DNA of 64,000 bases. Source: Streptomyces sp. SDr-06 (lineage in GTDB: Bacteria > Actinomycetota > Actinomycetes > Streptomycetales > Streptomycetaceae). The notes beneath the pieces are model-generated. The model was not told where the DNA came from, made no database searches, and was given only the letters and a program-made list of their open reading frames with translations. Positions 42,281 through 52,100 of the stretch are shown here, one piece after another (positions within the stretch are counted from its first letter, which is position 1; every line of letters begins with the position of its first letter). The DNA lies in NCBI RefSeq assembly GCF_003324565.1, contig NZ_QOLA01000009.1, forward strand, positions 1 through 64,000. Reading direction: 5' to 3'. The translations under genes were made by a program, and so were the position numbers.

Positions 42281-42310
42281 GGGGGGCCCGACTCACCGGG
42301 CCCCCCTTTT
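42281..42310 (+). terminator. Intrinsic terminator after the SCO5389-family gene
   Basis: A perfect 10-bp stem (42281-42290 with 42297-42306), a 6-base loop, then TTTT (42307-42310). It lies 59 bases beyond the stop. The rest of the gap to 42452 shows no gene. Confidence 0.9.
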
Positions 42311-42452
42311 CACGGGGTTCCGCCCCGGCCCCTCCGCCCTGCCCGGTCCGCCGTGTCCAGAGGGATTTCCGGCCTTGTACGCGCCCGCACGGGCTCGGCC
42401 CCGGGCCCCGCTCCTCGCGCACCGGGGGGCTCGTTCCCGTCCGCCGGGTTTC

Positions 42453-43490
42453 CTACGTCAGCAGCGGCAGTACCTCCGTGCCCAGCCTGCGTACGTTCTC
42501 CTCCGTCGCGGCCAGGTCGCCCGAGCCCTCGACCAGGAGGGCGAAGCGGGTGATGCCGGTGCGCTCGGACGTGGCCGCCAGCCGGTCCGCGGCCAGGCGC
42601 GGGGTGCCCACCGGGTGCAGGCCGCAGAGCAGCTCGGTGTACGCCACCGGGTCCCGCATCGCGCGATGGCGGCCGTCGACCGTCACATGGGCTTCGAGGC
42701 CCTGCTTCAGCCAGCCCGGCATCGACTTCAGCAGGGTCTCCGCGGCGCCGGCCCGGCGGTCGGCGATCTGGGCGACCCCGGCCGACACATGGCCCGCGGC
42801 CGCGACCCTCTCCGGCGGGTGGCCCGCCGCGAGCGCCTCGCGGCGCCACAGCCCGACCATCTCGGCCTTCTCCTCGTCGCCGCAGTGCATCCCGAGCAGC
42901 ATCGGCAGCCCGCGCGCCGCGGCCAGCTTGACGCTGCCCGGCGAGGTGCAGGCCACGACGACCTCGGGACAGGCGTCCTCGGGCCCGCCGCCCAGGATCT
43001 CGTCGGGCCGCGGCACGACGGCGACCTCCCGGAAGGCGAATCGTTCCCCCTGACCGGCCACGCGGGGTTCGCGCAGCCAGCGCAGGAGCAGGTCCAGGGC
43101 TTCCGGGAAGCCCTGCTCGTACGCCTTCAGTCCGGAGCCGAACACCTCCAGGTCGACCCAGGGTCCGCCCCGCCCGACGCCGAGCGTGAACCGCCCGCCG
43201 GAAGCGAGGTGCAGCAGCGCGGCCTGTTCGCCGACCGCCACCGGGTGCGCGGTCGGCAGCACGGTGACCGCGGTGCCGACTCCGATCCGCCGCGTACGCC
43301 CGAGCAACAACGCGGCCAGCGTCACCGCGGACGGGCACACGCCGTACGGTACGAAGTGGTGTTCGGCCAGCCACACCGAGTCCAGCCCGGCTTCCTCGGC
43401 CACCTCGGCGGACCTGACCGCACGATGGAGCGTTTCTCCCTGCCCCTGGCCCGGAAACTGGGCTGCCAGTACAAAAGTGCCCACACGCAT
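42453..43490 (-). CDS. LLM class flavin-dependent oxidoreductase (luciferase-like)
   Basis: A 345-residue TIM-barrel oxidoreductase of the bacterial luciferase superfamily, using FMN or F420. Features: N-terminal VGTFVLAAQFPGQ, GLDSVWLAEHHFVPYG near 30-50, GVGTAVTVLPTAHPVAVGEQ, and the GRFTLGVGRGGPWVDLEVFG segment. ATG 43490 has AAGGAGG 8 bases upstream; the open frame runs further to 43628 without homology. The substrate is unknown. Confidence 0.85.
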   Translation of the reverse strand: MRVGTFVLAAQFPGQGQGETLHRAVRSAEVAEEAGLDSVWLAEHHFVPYGVCPSAVTLAALLLGRTRRIGVGTAVTVLPTAHPVAVGEQAALLHLASGGRFTLGVGRGGPWVDLEVFGSGLKAYEQGFPEALDLLLRWLREPRVAGQGERFAFREVAVVPRPDEILGGGPEDACPEVVVACTSPGSVKLAAARGLPMLLGMHCGDEEKAEMVGLWRREALAAGHPPERVAAAGHVSAGVAQIADRRAGAAETLLKSMPGWLKQGLEAHVTVDGRHRAMRDPVAYTELLCGLHPVGTPRLAADRLAATSERTGITRFALLVEGSGDLAATEENVRRLGTEVLPLLT

Positions 43491-43706
43491 CGCCTTCTGC
43501 CTCCTTGCGGCCGACGCGGCTCTCCCCCTCTTACTGGCAAGAACGTCTGACAAGTGCCAAAGGCACGGCCAGGCGCCAACTTCTTGCGATTGTCCGCTAA
43601 GAGTCCCTCTAAAGGGTGACTCTGGCACGCCCTACCCGGGCGGGTACCCGGACGGCGGGGGCCTAGGCTGGAGAGAAACGTCCGCCCCGCCCCGTGAGGT
43701 GTCTAC

Positions 43707-44039
43707 GTGTCCCCGCGCCGCAACCGCCCCAAGGGCGGCGAGAAGCCGACCGAGTCCGAGCACCGGACGGAGGGCGGCGACCGCTTCGGTCTGCAGGGCA
43801 CCGAGTCCTGGCAGGGCGAGGAGTGGTCGGTCCGGCATGTGGCGGGGGCCAGTGCCGCCGGCAAGCGGTACCGCTGCCCCGGGTGCGACCAGGAGATCCC
43901 CTCCGGCGCCCCGCACTTGGTGGCCTGGCCCGAGTACGGGGGCGTCGACGAGCGCCGGCACTGGCACAAGGCGTGCTGGAACGCGAAGGACCGCCGCACC
44001 ACGAGGGTGCAGCGGTCCAGGAACGCGCCGCGGTACTGA
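43707..44039 (+). CDS. Small conserved zinc-ribbon-like protein
   Basis: A 110-residue basic protein. The first 45 residues look disordered. The middle and C-terminal part has a likely zinc site: CPGCDQEIPSGAPHLVAWP followed by RRHWHKACW, giving C-x2-C, H, H-x-H and C ligands. GTG 43707 follows GTGAGG by 7 bases; TAGGCT at 43664-43669 may be its -10. Similar small proteins are annotated as ATP/GTP-binding in Streptomyces, but I see no P-loop. Its function is unknown. Confidence 0.75.
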   Translation: MSPRRNRPKGGEKPTESEHRTEGGDRFGLQGTESWQGEEWSVRHVAGASAAGKRYRCPGCDQEIPSGAPHLVAWPEYGGVDERRHWHKACWNAKDRRTTRVQRSRNAPRY

Positions 44040-44045
44040 ACGCCC

Positions 44046-44897
44046 TCACACGTCCCGGGAGTTGAGCGAGAGGAACGCGCCGCCGAGGGCCACGGCGGTG
44101 ATCCCGGTGATGATCCACAGCGGGTCCCAGCCGCTGGGCCCGGAGTTGGAGACCGAGGCTCCGTACAGGGCGCTCAGCTGGCTCGGGATCGAGTACTCCA
44201 TGAGGAAGTCGCGCACGTCGCGCAGTGACTCGGTGAACATGAACAGGGCCAGCACCAGCGGCAGCAGCACCAAGCCGATCATGATCGTGATCGAGCCCGC
44301 GGAGTGCCGGATGAGCGCGCCCACCGCGAGCGAGAGCAGCCCGAGCATCGCGACGTAGAGGCCGACCCCGACGGTGGCCCGCAGCCACTCGCCGCCGCTC
44401 GGCGTCGCCGCGCTCGGCACCATCGCCGTCTGGATGGCCGCGACCAGCGCCGTCATGGCCGTCACGATGACGAACGAGAGCAGGAAGAAGACGACCGACT
44501 TGGCGGCCAGGATCCGCGCCCGGCTCGGGCAGGCCGTCAGGGTCGTACGGATCATGCCGGTGCCGTACTCAGACGCGATGGTCAGCACGCCGAGCGTGAT
44601 CACGCAGATCATGCCGAGCAGCACCCCGTAGAAGCCGAGCACCAGGACCGACTGGTCGCCCATGTGCGCGTCGCTGGAGCGCACCACGAAGCCAGCGAGC
44701 AGCCCGAGGCCGAGCAGGAGCACGACCAGCACACCCAGCGTCCACATGGTGGAACGCACCGACCGGATCTTGGTCCACTCGGAGGCGAGCGCGTCGGCGA
44801 AGGTGGCCCGCCGCACCGCGATCGGCGAGGTGTAGGTGCCGAGCGGACCGCCCGGCGCCTGCGGGAGGGGCGGCTGCTGCTGGTAGGGGGTGGTCAT
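44046..44897 (-). CDS. ABC transporter permease, second pair
   Basis: A 283-residue permease. It has a proline/glutamine-rich N-terminal tail of about 28 residues, then a DALASEWTKIRSVRSTMW motif leading into the first of six transmembrane helices, the usual start of ABC-2-type permeases of this actinobacterial family. It overlaps the ATPase gene upstream by 4 bases (ATGA). It is clearly paralogous to the permease at 46178-46957. Confidence 0.88.
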   Translation of the reverse strand: MTTPYQQQPPLPQAPGGPLGTYTSPIAVRRATFADALASEWTKIRSVRSTMWTLGVLVVLLLGLGLLAGFVVRSSDAHMGDQSVLVLGFYGVLLGMICVITLGVLTIASEYGTGMIRTTLTACPSRARILAAKSVVFFLLSFVIVTAMTALVAAIQTAMVPSAATPSGGEWLRATVGVGLYVAMLGLLSLAVGALIRHSAGSITIMIGLVLLPLVLALFMFTESLRDVRDFLMEYSIPSQLSALYGASVSNSGPSGWDPLWIITGITAVALGGAFLSLNSRDV

Positions 44898-46045
44898 CGG
44901 GCGTCCTCGGGCGTGGTCGGGGCGGCAGGCGCGGCCGGGGCCTGCGGAACCGGGGGAGCGGCGGGCGGCTGCGGGGCGTACGGGGCCGGGGCCTGCGGGG
45001 GCGCGGCCGCATACGGGTTCTGGCCGGGCGGCGGCGGGGCGTACCAGCCCTGCTGCGGCACCTCGGGGATCACCGGCGGCGGCGCGTACCCGGGCGGCAC
45101 GGCGGGCTGGAGGCCCGCCTTCTGGTCGGTCGTCGAGCGGTAGTCGACGGCCCCCTGCGTCATCCGCATGTACGCCTCCTCCAGGGAGGCCTGGTGCGGG
45201 GAGAGCTCCCACAGCCGTACGTCCGCCTCGTGGGCCACGTCGCTGATGCGGGGCAGGGCGAGGCCCGTCACGCGCAGCGCGCCGTCCGGCTCGGGCAGCA
45301 CCTGGCCGCCCGCCTCGGTCAGCGCGGCGCTCAGCTTCTCGCGCTGCGCTGGCTCGGTGGCTGGCGTCCGCACCCGGGCGAAGTCGGCGGAGTTGTGCGA
45401 GATGAAGTCGGCGATCCGCATGTCCGCGAGCAGCTGGCCGCGGCCGATCACGATGAGGTGGTCGGCGGTCAGCGCCATCTCGCTCATCAGGTGCGAGGAC
45501 ACGAACACGGTGCGGCCCTCGGCGGCGAGCTGCTTCATCAGGTTGCGCACCCACAGGATGCCCTCGGGGTCGAGGCCGTTGACCGGCTCGTCGAAGAGCA
45601 GCACCTGCGGGTCGCCGAGCAGCGCGGCCGCGATGCCGAGCCGCTGGCCCATGCCGAGCGAGAACCCCTTGGAGCGCCGCCCCGCGACCTCCTGGAGGCC
45701 GACCACGCCGAGCACTTCGTCCACCCGGCGGGCCGGGATGCCCGAGAGCTGGGCGAGCGAGAGCAGGTGGTTGCGGGCGCTGCGGCCCCCGTGCACGGCC
45801 TTCGCGTCGAGCAGGGCGCCGACCTGGCGCGGGGCGTTGGGGAGGCTGCGGAAGGGGTGGCCGCCGATGGTGACGTGCCCGGCGGTGGGCTGGTCCAGGC
45901 CGAGGATCATGCGCATCGTCGTGGACTTGCCGGAGCCGTTGGGCCCCAGGAAACCGGTGACCGCGCCCGGTCGCACCTGAAAGGAAAGGTTGTGCACGGC
46001 CGTCTTGGCGCCGTAGCGCTTCGTCAGGCCGACTGCCTCGATCAT
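44894..46045 (-). CDS. ABC transporter ATP-binding protein with proline-rich tail
   Basis: A 383-residue ATPase: Walker A LGPNGSGKSTT (about 33-43), signature FSLGMGQRLGIAAALLGDP, Walker B VLLFDEPVNGLDPEG, and an accessory domain to about 310. A tail of about 65 residues, rich in Pro, Ala, Tyr and Gln, is absent from the neighbouring paralogue (46961-47956). ATG 46045 follows TGGAG. Over the ATPase region the two proteins share long identical stretches, so the pairs arose by tandem duplication. The substrate is unknown. Confidence 0.9.
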   Translation of the reverse strand: MIEAVGLTKRYGAKTAVHNLSFQVRPGAVTGFLGPNGSGKSTTMRMILGLDQPTAGHVTIGGHPFRSLPNAPRQVGALLDAKAVHGGRSARNHLLSLAQLSGIPARRVDEVLGVVGLQEVAGRRSKGFSLGMGQRLGIAAALLGDPQVLLFDEPVNGLDPEGILWVRNLMKQLAAEGRTVFVSSHLMSEMALTADHLIVIGRGQLLADMRIADFISHNSADFARVRTPATEPAQREKLSAALTEAGGQVLPEPDGALRVTGLALPRISDVAHEADVRLWELSPHQASLEEAYMRMTQGAVDYRSTTDQKAGLQPAVPPGYAPPPVIPEVPQQGWYAPPPPGQNPYAAAPPQAPAPYAPQPPAAPPVPQAPAAPAAPTTPEDAR

Positions 46046-46177
46046 TCTCCAGCCCCATCGACGGTTTCGGGTCGTCGGGGCGGTGTCCGGCGTACGGCCG
46101 GCATGCCCCCGTATGAGTGAGGAGCTTATCCAGGCCTTGACGGTTCCGGCGAAGTCGTCGTGTCCGGTTCGCTACGG

Positions 46178-46957
46178 TCAGGCGTCCCGCTTGTGCAGGA
46201 CGAGATATCCGCCCGCCAGCGCCGCGACCACCCACAGCACCATGATGCCCAGACCGCCCCAGGGCCCGTACGGCGCCGGATCGCTGTTCATGGCGTCCGG
46301 GACCACCTGCATGATCTGCGAGCCGGCCCGGTCGGGGAAGTAGCGGGCCACGTCCTTGGCGCCGGGTACGGCCGAGAGGATCTGCGAGATCAGGAAGAAG
46401 AACGGCATCAGGATGCCGAGCGAGAGCATCGAGCTGCGCAGCATCGTGGCGACGCCCATCGAGAACAGCGCGATCAGCGCCATGTAGAGCCCGGCGCCGA
46501 CGACCGCGCGCAGCACGTTGGGCGCGCCGATGGTGGTGCGGTGCGGGCCGAGCAGCGCCTGGCCGATGAAGAAGGACAGGAAGCTGGTCACCATGCCCAC
46601 GACCAGCGCGAGCAGGGTCGCGACGGTGAGCTTGGAGAACAGGAAGGTGGCGCGCTGCGGCACGGCGGCGAGCGAGGAGCGGATCATGCCCGAGCTGTAC
46701 TCGGTGCCCACCACCAGGACTCCGAAGACGACCATCGCCAGCTGGCCCAGGATCATCCCGGAGAAGCTGATGAACGTCGGGTCGAAGGTCAGCCTCTCGG
46801 CCGGCTTGAGTTCGTCGAACTGCGACTTCATCAACGCGCACAGGGCCGCGCCGATCGCGACCGTGACGATCAGAGCGCAGGCCAGCGTCCAGGTCGTGGA
46901 GGAGACCGTACGGATCTTGGTCCACTCGGACTTGAGGACCGCGGGTACCGATGCCAT
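46178..46957 (-). CDS. ABC transporter permease, first pair
   Basis: A 259-residue permease with an N-terminal LKSEWTKIRTVSSTTW motif and six transmembrane helices. It starts 3 bases after the stop of the ATPase gene (46961-47956). It is a paralogue of the 44046-44897 permease but lacks its proline-rich N-terminal tail. Confidence 0.88.
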   Translation of the reverse strand: MASVPAVLKSEWTKIRTVSSTTWTLACALIVTVAIGAALCALMKSQFDELKPAERLTFDPTFISFSGMILGQLAMVVFGVLVVGTEYSSGMIRSSLAAVPQRATFLFSKLTVATLLALVVGMVTSFLSFFIGQALLGPHRTTIGAPNVLRAVVGAGLYMALIALFSMGVATMLRSSMLSLGILMPFFFLISQILSAVPGAKDVARYFPDRAGSQIMQVVPDAMNSDPAPYGPWGGLGIMVLWVVAALAGGYLVLHKRDA

Positions 46958-46960
46958 CGC

Positions 46961-47956
46961 TCAGACCTCCTTGCCCGGATCGCGCGGACCCCAGCCCGGT
47001 CGTTTGCGGCCGCCGCCCCAGTCGGGTGCGGGCGGTGCGCCCGGGGTGGTGGCGCCGTGCGCGTGGTACTCCACCGAACCCGCCGTCATCTGCATGAAGG
47101 CCTCTTCGAGGGAGGCCTGCTGGCCGGAGAGCTCGTGCAGTACGAGCTGGTGCTGGGCGGCGAGTTCGCCCAGCATGTCGATCCGGCCGTTGTCGACCTC
47201 GATGGCTCCGTCGCCGGTCTGGACGAAGCGGACGCCGGCCTGCTGGAGCACGTCCAGGAGGCGCTCCCACTGCGGTGAGCGCAGCCGGACGAAACTCCGG
47301 GAGTTCTCGCGGATGAAATCGGCCATCGATGTATCGGCGAGCAGTCGGCCCTGCCCGATAACGATCAAGTGATCCGCGGTGAGCGCCATTTCGCTCATCA
47401 GGTGAGACGAAACGAAGATCGTTCGTCCTTCACCCGCGAGCTGCTTCATGAGATTGCGGATCCAGTGAATTCCCTCGGGGTCCAGACCATTGACGGGTTC
47501 GTCGAACATCAGGATCTCGGGGTCGCCGAGCAGCGCCGCCGCGATTCCGAGCCGCTGCCCCATACCCAGCGAGAAGCCCTTCGCCTTCTTCTTCGCCACC
47601 GCCGTCAGCCCCACCGTGTCCAGGACCTCCGAGACCCGGGAAGCCGGGATCCGGTTGGACTCGGCGAGACACAGCAGGTTGTTGTAGGCGGTACGGCCGC
47701 CGTGCATGGCCTTGGCGTCGAGCAGCGCCCCGATGTACTTCAGCGGCTCGGCCAGTTCGCGGTAGTGCTTGCCGTCGATGCGTACGGTGCCGCTGGTCGG
47801 GTTGTCCAGATCGAGCAGCATGCGCATGGTCGTCGACTTGCCGGCCCCGTTGGGCCCCAGGAAGCCGGTCACCACACCGGGTCTGACCTGGAAGGACAGC
47901 TGGTCGACGGCGACCTTGGTGCCATAGCGCTTGGTGAGCCCCTGTAGCTCGATCAT
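46961..47956 (-). CDS. ABC transporter ATP-binding protein, first pair
   Basis: A 331-residue ATPase with Walker A LGPNGAGKSTTM, signature FSLGMGQRLGIAAALLGDP, Walker B ILMFDEPVNGLDPEG and an accessory C-terminal domain ending in a short Gly/Pro/Arg-rich tail. ATG 47956 is fixed by a leaderless -10 element. It is the first gene of a run of four transporter genes on the minus strand; the second pair may have its own promoter in the 132-base gap 46046-46177. Confidence 0.9.
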   Translation of the reverse strand: MIELQGLTKRYGTKVAVDQLSFQVRPGVVTGFLGPNGAGKSTTMRMLLDLDNPTSGTVRIDGKHYRELAEPLKYIGALLDAKAMHGGRTAYNNLLCLAESNRIPASRVSEVLDTVGLTAVAKKKAKGFSLGMGQRLGIAAALLGDPEILMFDEPVNGLDPEGIHWIRNLMKQLAGEGRTIFVSSHLMSEMALTADHLIVIGQGRLLADTSMADFIRENSRSFVRLRSPQWERLLDVLQQAGVRFVQTGDGAIEVDNGRIDMLGELAAQHQLVLHELSGQQASLEEAFMQMTAGSVEYHAHGATTPGAPPAPDWGGGRKRPGWGPRDPGKEV

Positions 47957-47962
47957 GCGGCT

Positions 47963-47968
47963 ACGCTA
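47963..47968 (-). promoter_or_regulatory. Leaderless -10 element for the ABC ATPase gene
   Basis: On the minus strand TAGCGT, six bases, then ATG 47956. It lies just beyond the filP terminator. Confidence 0.6.
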
Positions 47969-47977
47969 GATGCGCGA

Positions 47978-48011
47978 GAAGCCCCCCGCCACCGGAGTGG
48001 CAGGGGGCTTC
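47978..48011 (-). terminator. Terminator hairpin after filP
   Basis: GAAGCCCCC and GCCAC on one side (47978-47992) pair with GTGGC and GGGGGCTTC on the other (47997-48011) with two unpaired bases and a CGGA loop. It lies 41 bases past the filP stop and before the next promoter, insulating filP from the ABC genes. Confidence 0.75.
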
Positions 48012-48051
48012 GTGGTGCCGGTCGCAGCCCACGGGGGAAGGGCTGCGACGA

Positions 48052-48990
48052 CTAGCGGGACTGCTGCGCCGGGACGCCGCGCGAGACGGGCTCGTCGTCG
48101 ACCGGGGAACCGGCGGCGGCCACGGCCGCACCGGTCAGCGTCGCCAGCATCTCGCGGACGTTGGTGAGCTGCGCGTTGATCGAGTCGCGGCGGTTGGTGA
48201 GCGCCGCCAGCTCGCGCTCGGATTCCGAACGGATCCGGTCCGCCTTGGCGTTGGCGTCCGCCACGATGTCCTCGGCCTGGCGCTGCGCCGTCTCCACCGT
48301 CTGGCGCGCACGGCGCTCCGCGTCCGTGCGCAGCTTCTCGGCCTCCAGGCGGAGCTGCTCGGCGCGGTGCTCGATCTCCGCGAGGCGCTTCTCGGCCTTG
48401 GCCTGACGCGACGCCAGGTCGCGCTCGGACTGCTCGCGGCGCTTGGCGAGGTTCGTCTCGAAGTCCGCGGCGGCCTGGGCGGCCTTGGCGCGGGTCTCCT
48501 CGAAGAGGGCGTCCGCCTCCTCGCGCTTGGACTGCGCGTCCTTCTGCGCCTCGGAACGGAGCTGAGAGGCGTCACCCTTCGCCTTCTCGACGATCCGTAC
48601 GCCTTCGTCCTCGGCCTTCGCCTTGCGCTCCGAGGCGAACGATTCGGCATCGTTGCGGACCTGCTGGGCGGCCGACTCGGCCAGCTCGCGGTGCTGTTCG
48701 GCGGCCCGGCGGGCCTCCTCGCGCAGGTCCTTCGCCTCTTCCTCGGCGAGCCGCAGGATCTTTTCGACACGCGCACCCAGACCCGCGTACGACGGCTCCG
48801 CGTCGTTCACCTGGGCCTGGGCGTTCTGCGTTTCGAGGTGGAGCTCCTCGATGCGCTTTTCCAGAGAAGTGATCCGTGCCAGAGCACTGTCACGGTCGGC
48901 GACGAGCTTGGTAATGCGGTCATCCACCTGACCGCGGTCGTAACCACGCCGCACGAGCTCGAAGCCGAAGGGGGAGGAAGTGTCGCTCAT
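48052..48990 (-). CDS. filP: FilP, coiled-coil cytoskeletal protein
   Basis: A 312-residue intermediate-filament-like protein that forms networks near hyphal tips and gives cells stiffness. It opens with the DivIVA-like MSDTSSPFGFELVRRGYDRG, followed by an almost unbroken coiled coil (about 25-290) rich in Glu, Ala, Arg and Lys, and a short tail (PVDDEPVSRG). ATG 48990 follows AGGA. It sits directly downstream of scy, its known interaction partner, as in S. coelicolor (SCO5396/SCO5397). Confidence 0.96.
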   Translation of the reverse strand: MSDTSSPFGFELVRRGYDRGQVDDRITKLVADRDSALARITSLEKRIEELHLETQNAQAQVNDAEPSYAGLGARVEKILRLAEEEAKDLREEARRAAEQHRELAESAAQQVRNDAESFASERKAKAEDEGVRIVEKAKGDASQLRSEAQKDAQSKREEADALFEETRAKAAQAAADFETNLAKRREQSERDLASRQAKAEKRLAEIEHRAEQLRLEAEKLRTDAERRARQTVETAQRQAEDIVADANAKADRIRSESERELAALTNRRDSINAQLTNVREMLATLTGAAVAAAGSPVDDEPVSRGVPAQQSR

Positions 48991-49104
48991 GGGGTTCCTG
49001 TCGAATGAGACCGGTGAGGTGATAGGGGGAATCCTAGGGGCCCAAGCGGCTTGTCATCGAGCGGATGCCCGTTTGATCTGGAGAATGTCCAGCCTTTTGA
49101 GTGG

Positions 49105-52100
49105 CTAGCCGTCGGACGACTTGCCACTCGAACGTGTTGCCCCGGCCGCGGCACCAGCCTTGACACCTGCGGAGGAACCGCCGCCGGACCCGGACTTGCC
49201 GCCCGTGGCCGGCGCCTCGAATGACTCCAACGCCTCAAGTACGTCCTGGACACGGGAGATCTCGGCATTGATGTCCGCGCGCCGCCGGACCAGTACGTCC
49301 AGTTCACGCTTGCCCTCCTCGACCGTCCGGCGCGCCTCGGCGGCCGCCTCGTCGCGCAGTGCGGTGGCCTCGCGGATCAGCTCGGCCTTCTTGGTCTCGG
49401 CCTCCTTGAGCAGCGCCTCCGCCTTCTTGACGGCGGCGATGCGGACCTTGCCCGCCTCCGAGTTGGCGTCCGACACCAGCTCCTTGGCCTTGGCCTCGGC
49501 CTCCGCCGCCTGCTCGGTGGCCGCCTTCACCAGCTTGTCGACGCGCTCGCCCGCCGTCTTCATCTGCTCGGCGCTCTCGCGGCGGGCCCGGTCGTGCAGC
49601 TCCTCGATCTCCGCCTCGGTACGGGCGCGCACCTCCTCGGTGCGTTCCCTTATGGCGGTGGCGTCCGCGCGCGCCCCGGCGAGCAGCTCGTCGGCGTCCG
49701 TACGGGCCTTCTCCACCAGCGAGTTGCCCTCGACCGTCGACTCGGCGACGATCCGCTCGGCCTCCTTGCGGGCCGCGCCGACCATCGTGTCGGCCTGCTC
49801 CTCGGCCTCGGTCGCGGCGCGCAGCGCCTCCTCCTGGGCCTTGTTGATGAGCTGGTCGGCCTGCTCGGCCGCGTCCGCGCGCCGCTTGGCGGCCGCGGTG
49901 CGGGCCTCGTCGAGCAGCCGGTCGGCCTCCTCGCGGGCCTCGGTACGCGTCTTCTCGGCGGCCTCTTCGGCGCGGGCCTTGTTCTTCTCGGCCTCCGCCC
50001 GGATCCGCTCGGCGGCCTGCTGGGCGGAGCCCACCGTGTCGGCGGCCTCGGCGCGCAGCCGCTCGGCCTCGCCGCTCGCCTCCGTGATGAGCTGGTCGGC
50101 CTGGGCGGCCGCGTCCGCGCGCCGCTTGTCGGCGGCCGCGCGCGCCTCGTCGAGCAGCCGCTCGGCCTCGGCGCGGGCGTCGTTTATGGTCTGCTCGGCC
50201 TCGGCGTTGGCCGCGCCCAGCGTGGAGCCCGCGTCCGCGCGCGCCTCGGTGGTGACCAACTCCGCATAGGCGTTGGCCTCGTTGGTGGTGCGCTCGGCGT
50301 CCGCCTGGGCCTTGCTGGTGACCCGCTCGGCCTGCTCGCGGGCGGCCGTCGTGACCTGCTCGGCCTCGGCCAGGGCGGCGGAGGTGACCCGGTCGGCCTC
50401 CTCGCGCGCCTCGGCGCGCAGCGCGTCGGCCTCGGCCTGCCCCTCCACCCGCACCTGCTGGGCCTCGGTGACCAGGCGCTCCGCCTCGGCGGTCGACTCG
50501 GCGGCCAGCCGCTCGGCCTCCGCCGTCGCCTCGGTGACCAGCCGGTCGGCCTGGCTCGCGGCGTCGGAGCGGATCCGGTTGGCGTCCTCGCGGGCCTCGG
50601 CCCGGGTGCGGGCGGCGTCCTGCTCGGACGAGGCGAGCGCGTCCGAGGCCTCGGTGCGCATGCGCTGCGCGTACTCGGAGGCGTCCGAACGGGCCTTCTC
50701 CGCCTCGGCCATGGCGTCCGCGACGGTGCGCTCGGCCAGCGCCTTGGCGGCCTCGGACTCCTCCTGGGCGCGGGCGCGGATCCGGCTCGCGTCCTCACCG
50801 GCCCGCTCGCGCTCGGCGTGCGCGTCGGCGCGGACCCGGTCCGCCTCCTCCTGCGCCTCGGTCGTGGTGCGCTCCGCGGCGTGCTCGGCCGCGCTGCGCA
50901 GACCCGCGATCTCCTCCTCGGCCTCCTCGCGGAGCCCGGCCACCGACTCGCGTACGTCCTTGGCGGTCTGCTCGGCCGTCGACACCAGCTCGGTGGCGCG
51001 CCGGTCGGCCTCCTCGCCGAGCCGCTGCGCCTCGGCCTGCGCCTCCTCGACCCGCTTGCGGGCGGAGGCGAGCAGCTCCTCGCTCTGCTCGCGGGCCTGG
51101 GCGCGCTCCGAATCGGCTTCGGTACGCGCCGAGTTGAGGGTCTCCTCGGCCTCGCGACGGCGCCGGGCGGACTCCTCCTGGGCGGCGGCGAGCGCCTCGG
51201 CGGCCTCGGCGGCGACCCGCTCGGCGGCGGCCGCGGCCTCCGCGCGCATCCGGTCGGCGGTCTCCTGCGCCTCGGACTTGAGCCGCTCGGCCTCCGCGGA
51301 CGCCTCGGTGCGCAGCCGTACCGCCGCGCTCTCCGCCTCGGCACGGGTCGTCGACGCGTCGGCGGCGGCCTCGGTGCGCAGCCGCTCGGCCTCCTGCTCG
51401 GCCTGGGCCTGGAGCGTACGGATGCGCTCGGCGGCCTCGGTGCGGACCCGCTCGCTCTCCTCGGCGGCCTCGCGCCGGATCCGCTCGCCCTCGGCACGGG
51501 CGTCGGCGAGGGCCTGCTCGGCGGCGGCGTGCCGCTGCTCGGCCTCGGTGTGCAGCCGGGTCAGTTCCTCGGCGGCCTCGGCCTGGCGGGCCGCTATCGC
51601 CCGCTCGGTCTCCTCACGCAGGCGGGCGGCCGCCTGCTCGGCGGCCGTCGAGGTCTGCTCGGCCTGCTCCTCGGCCTCGGCGCGTAGCCGCTCGGCCTCG
51701 GCCCGGGTGCGCTCCAGGGTCTCCTCGGCCTGCTTGCGCAGCGTGCCGGCCCGCTCGACCGCCTCGCCCCGAACCCGCTCGGACTCGTTGCCCGCGGTCG
51801 TGCGCAGCTCGTCGGCGTCCGCCTTCGCCTTGGCCAGGAGTTCCTCGGCGGTCCGCGCCGCCTCCTCGATCTGCTGGACGGCCTCGCGGCGCGCCTCGCC
51901 GCGGATGCGCTCGCCCTCGGCGACCGCCTCGGCGCGCAACTGCTCGGCCTCGCCGCGCAGCCGGCGGGCCTCCTCCTGGAGTTCGACCGTCTTGGCCCGG
52001 TACTCCTTGGTGTCGTCCTTGGCCGCGCCCTTGAGCTCGTCGGCCTGCTCGGCGGCCTCGCCGCGCAGCCGCTCCGCCTCGGCCTCCGCCTCGCGCCGGA

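Noticed and set aside
49594..51687. 697-codon and other very long plus-strand frames opposite scy
   Set aside because: They mirror the coiled-coil repeats of scy (monotonous Gly/Leu/Arg composition); the scy reading frame has the conserved protein.
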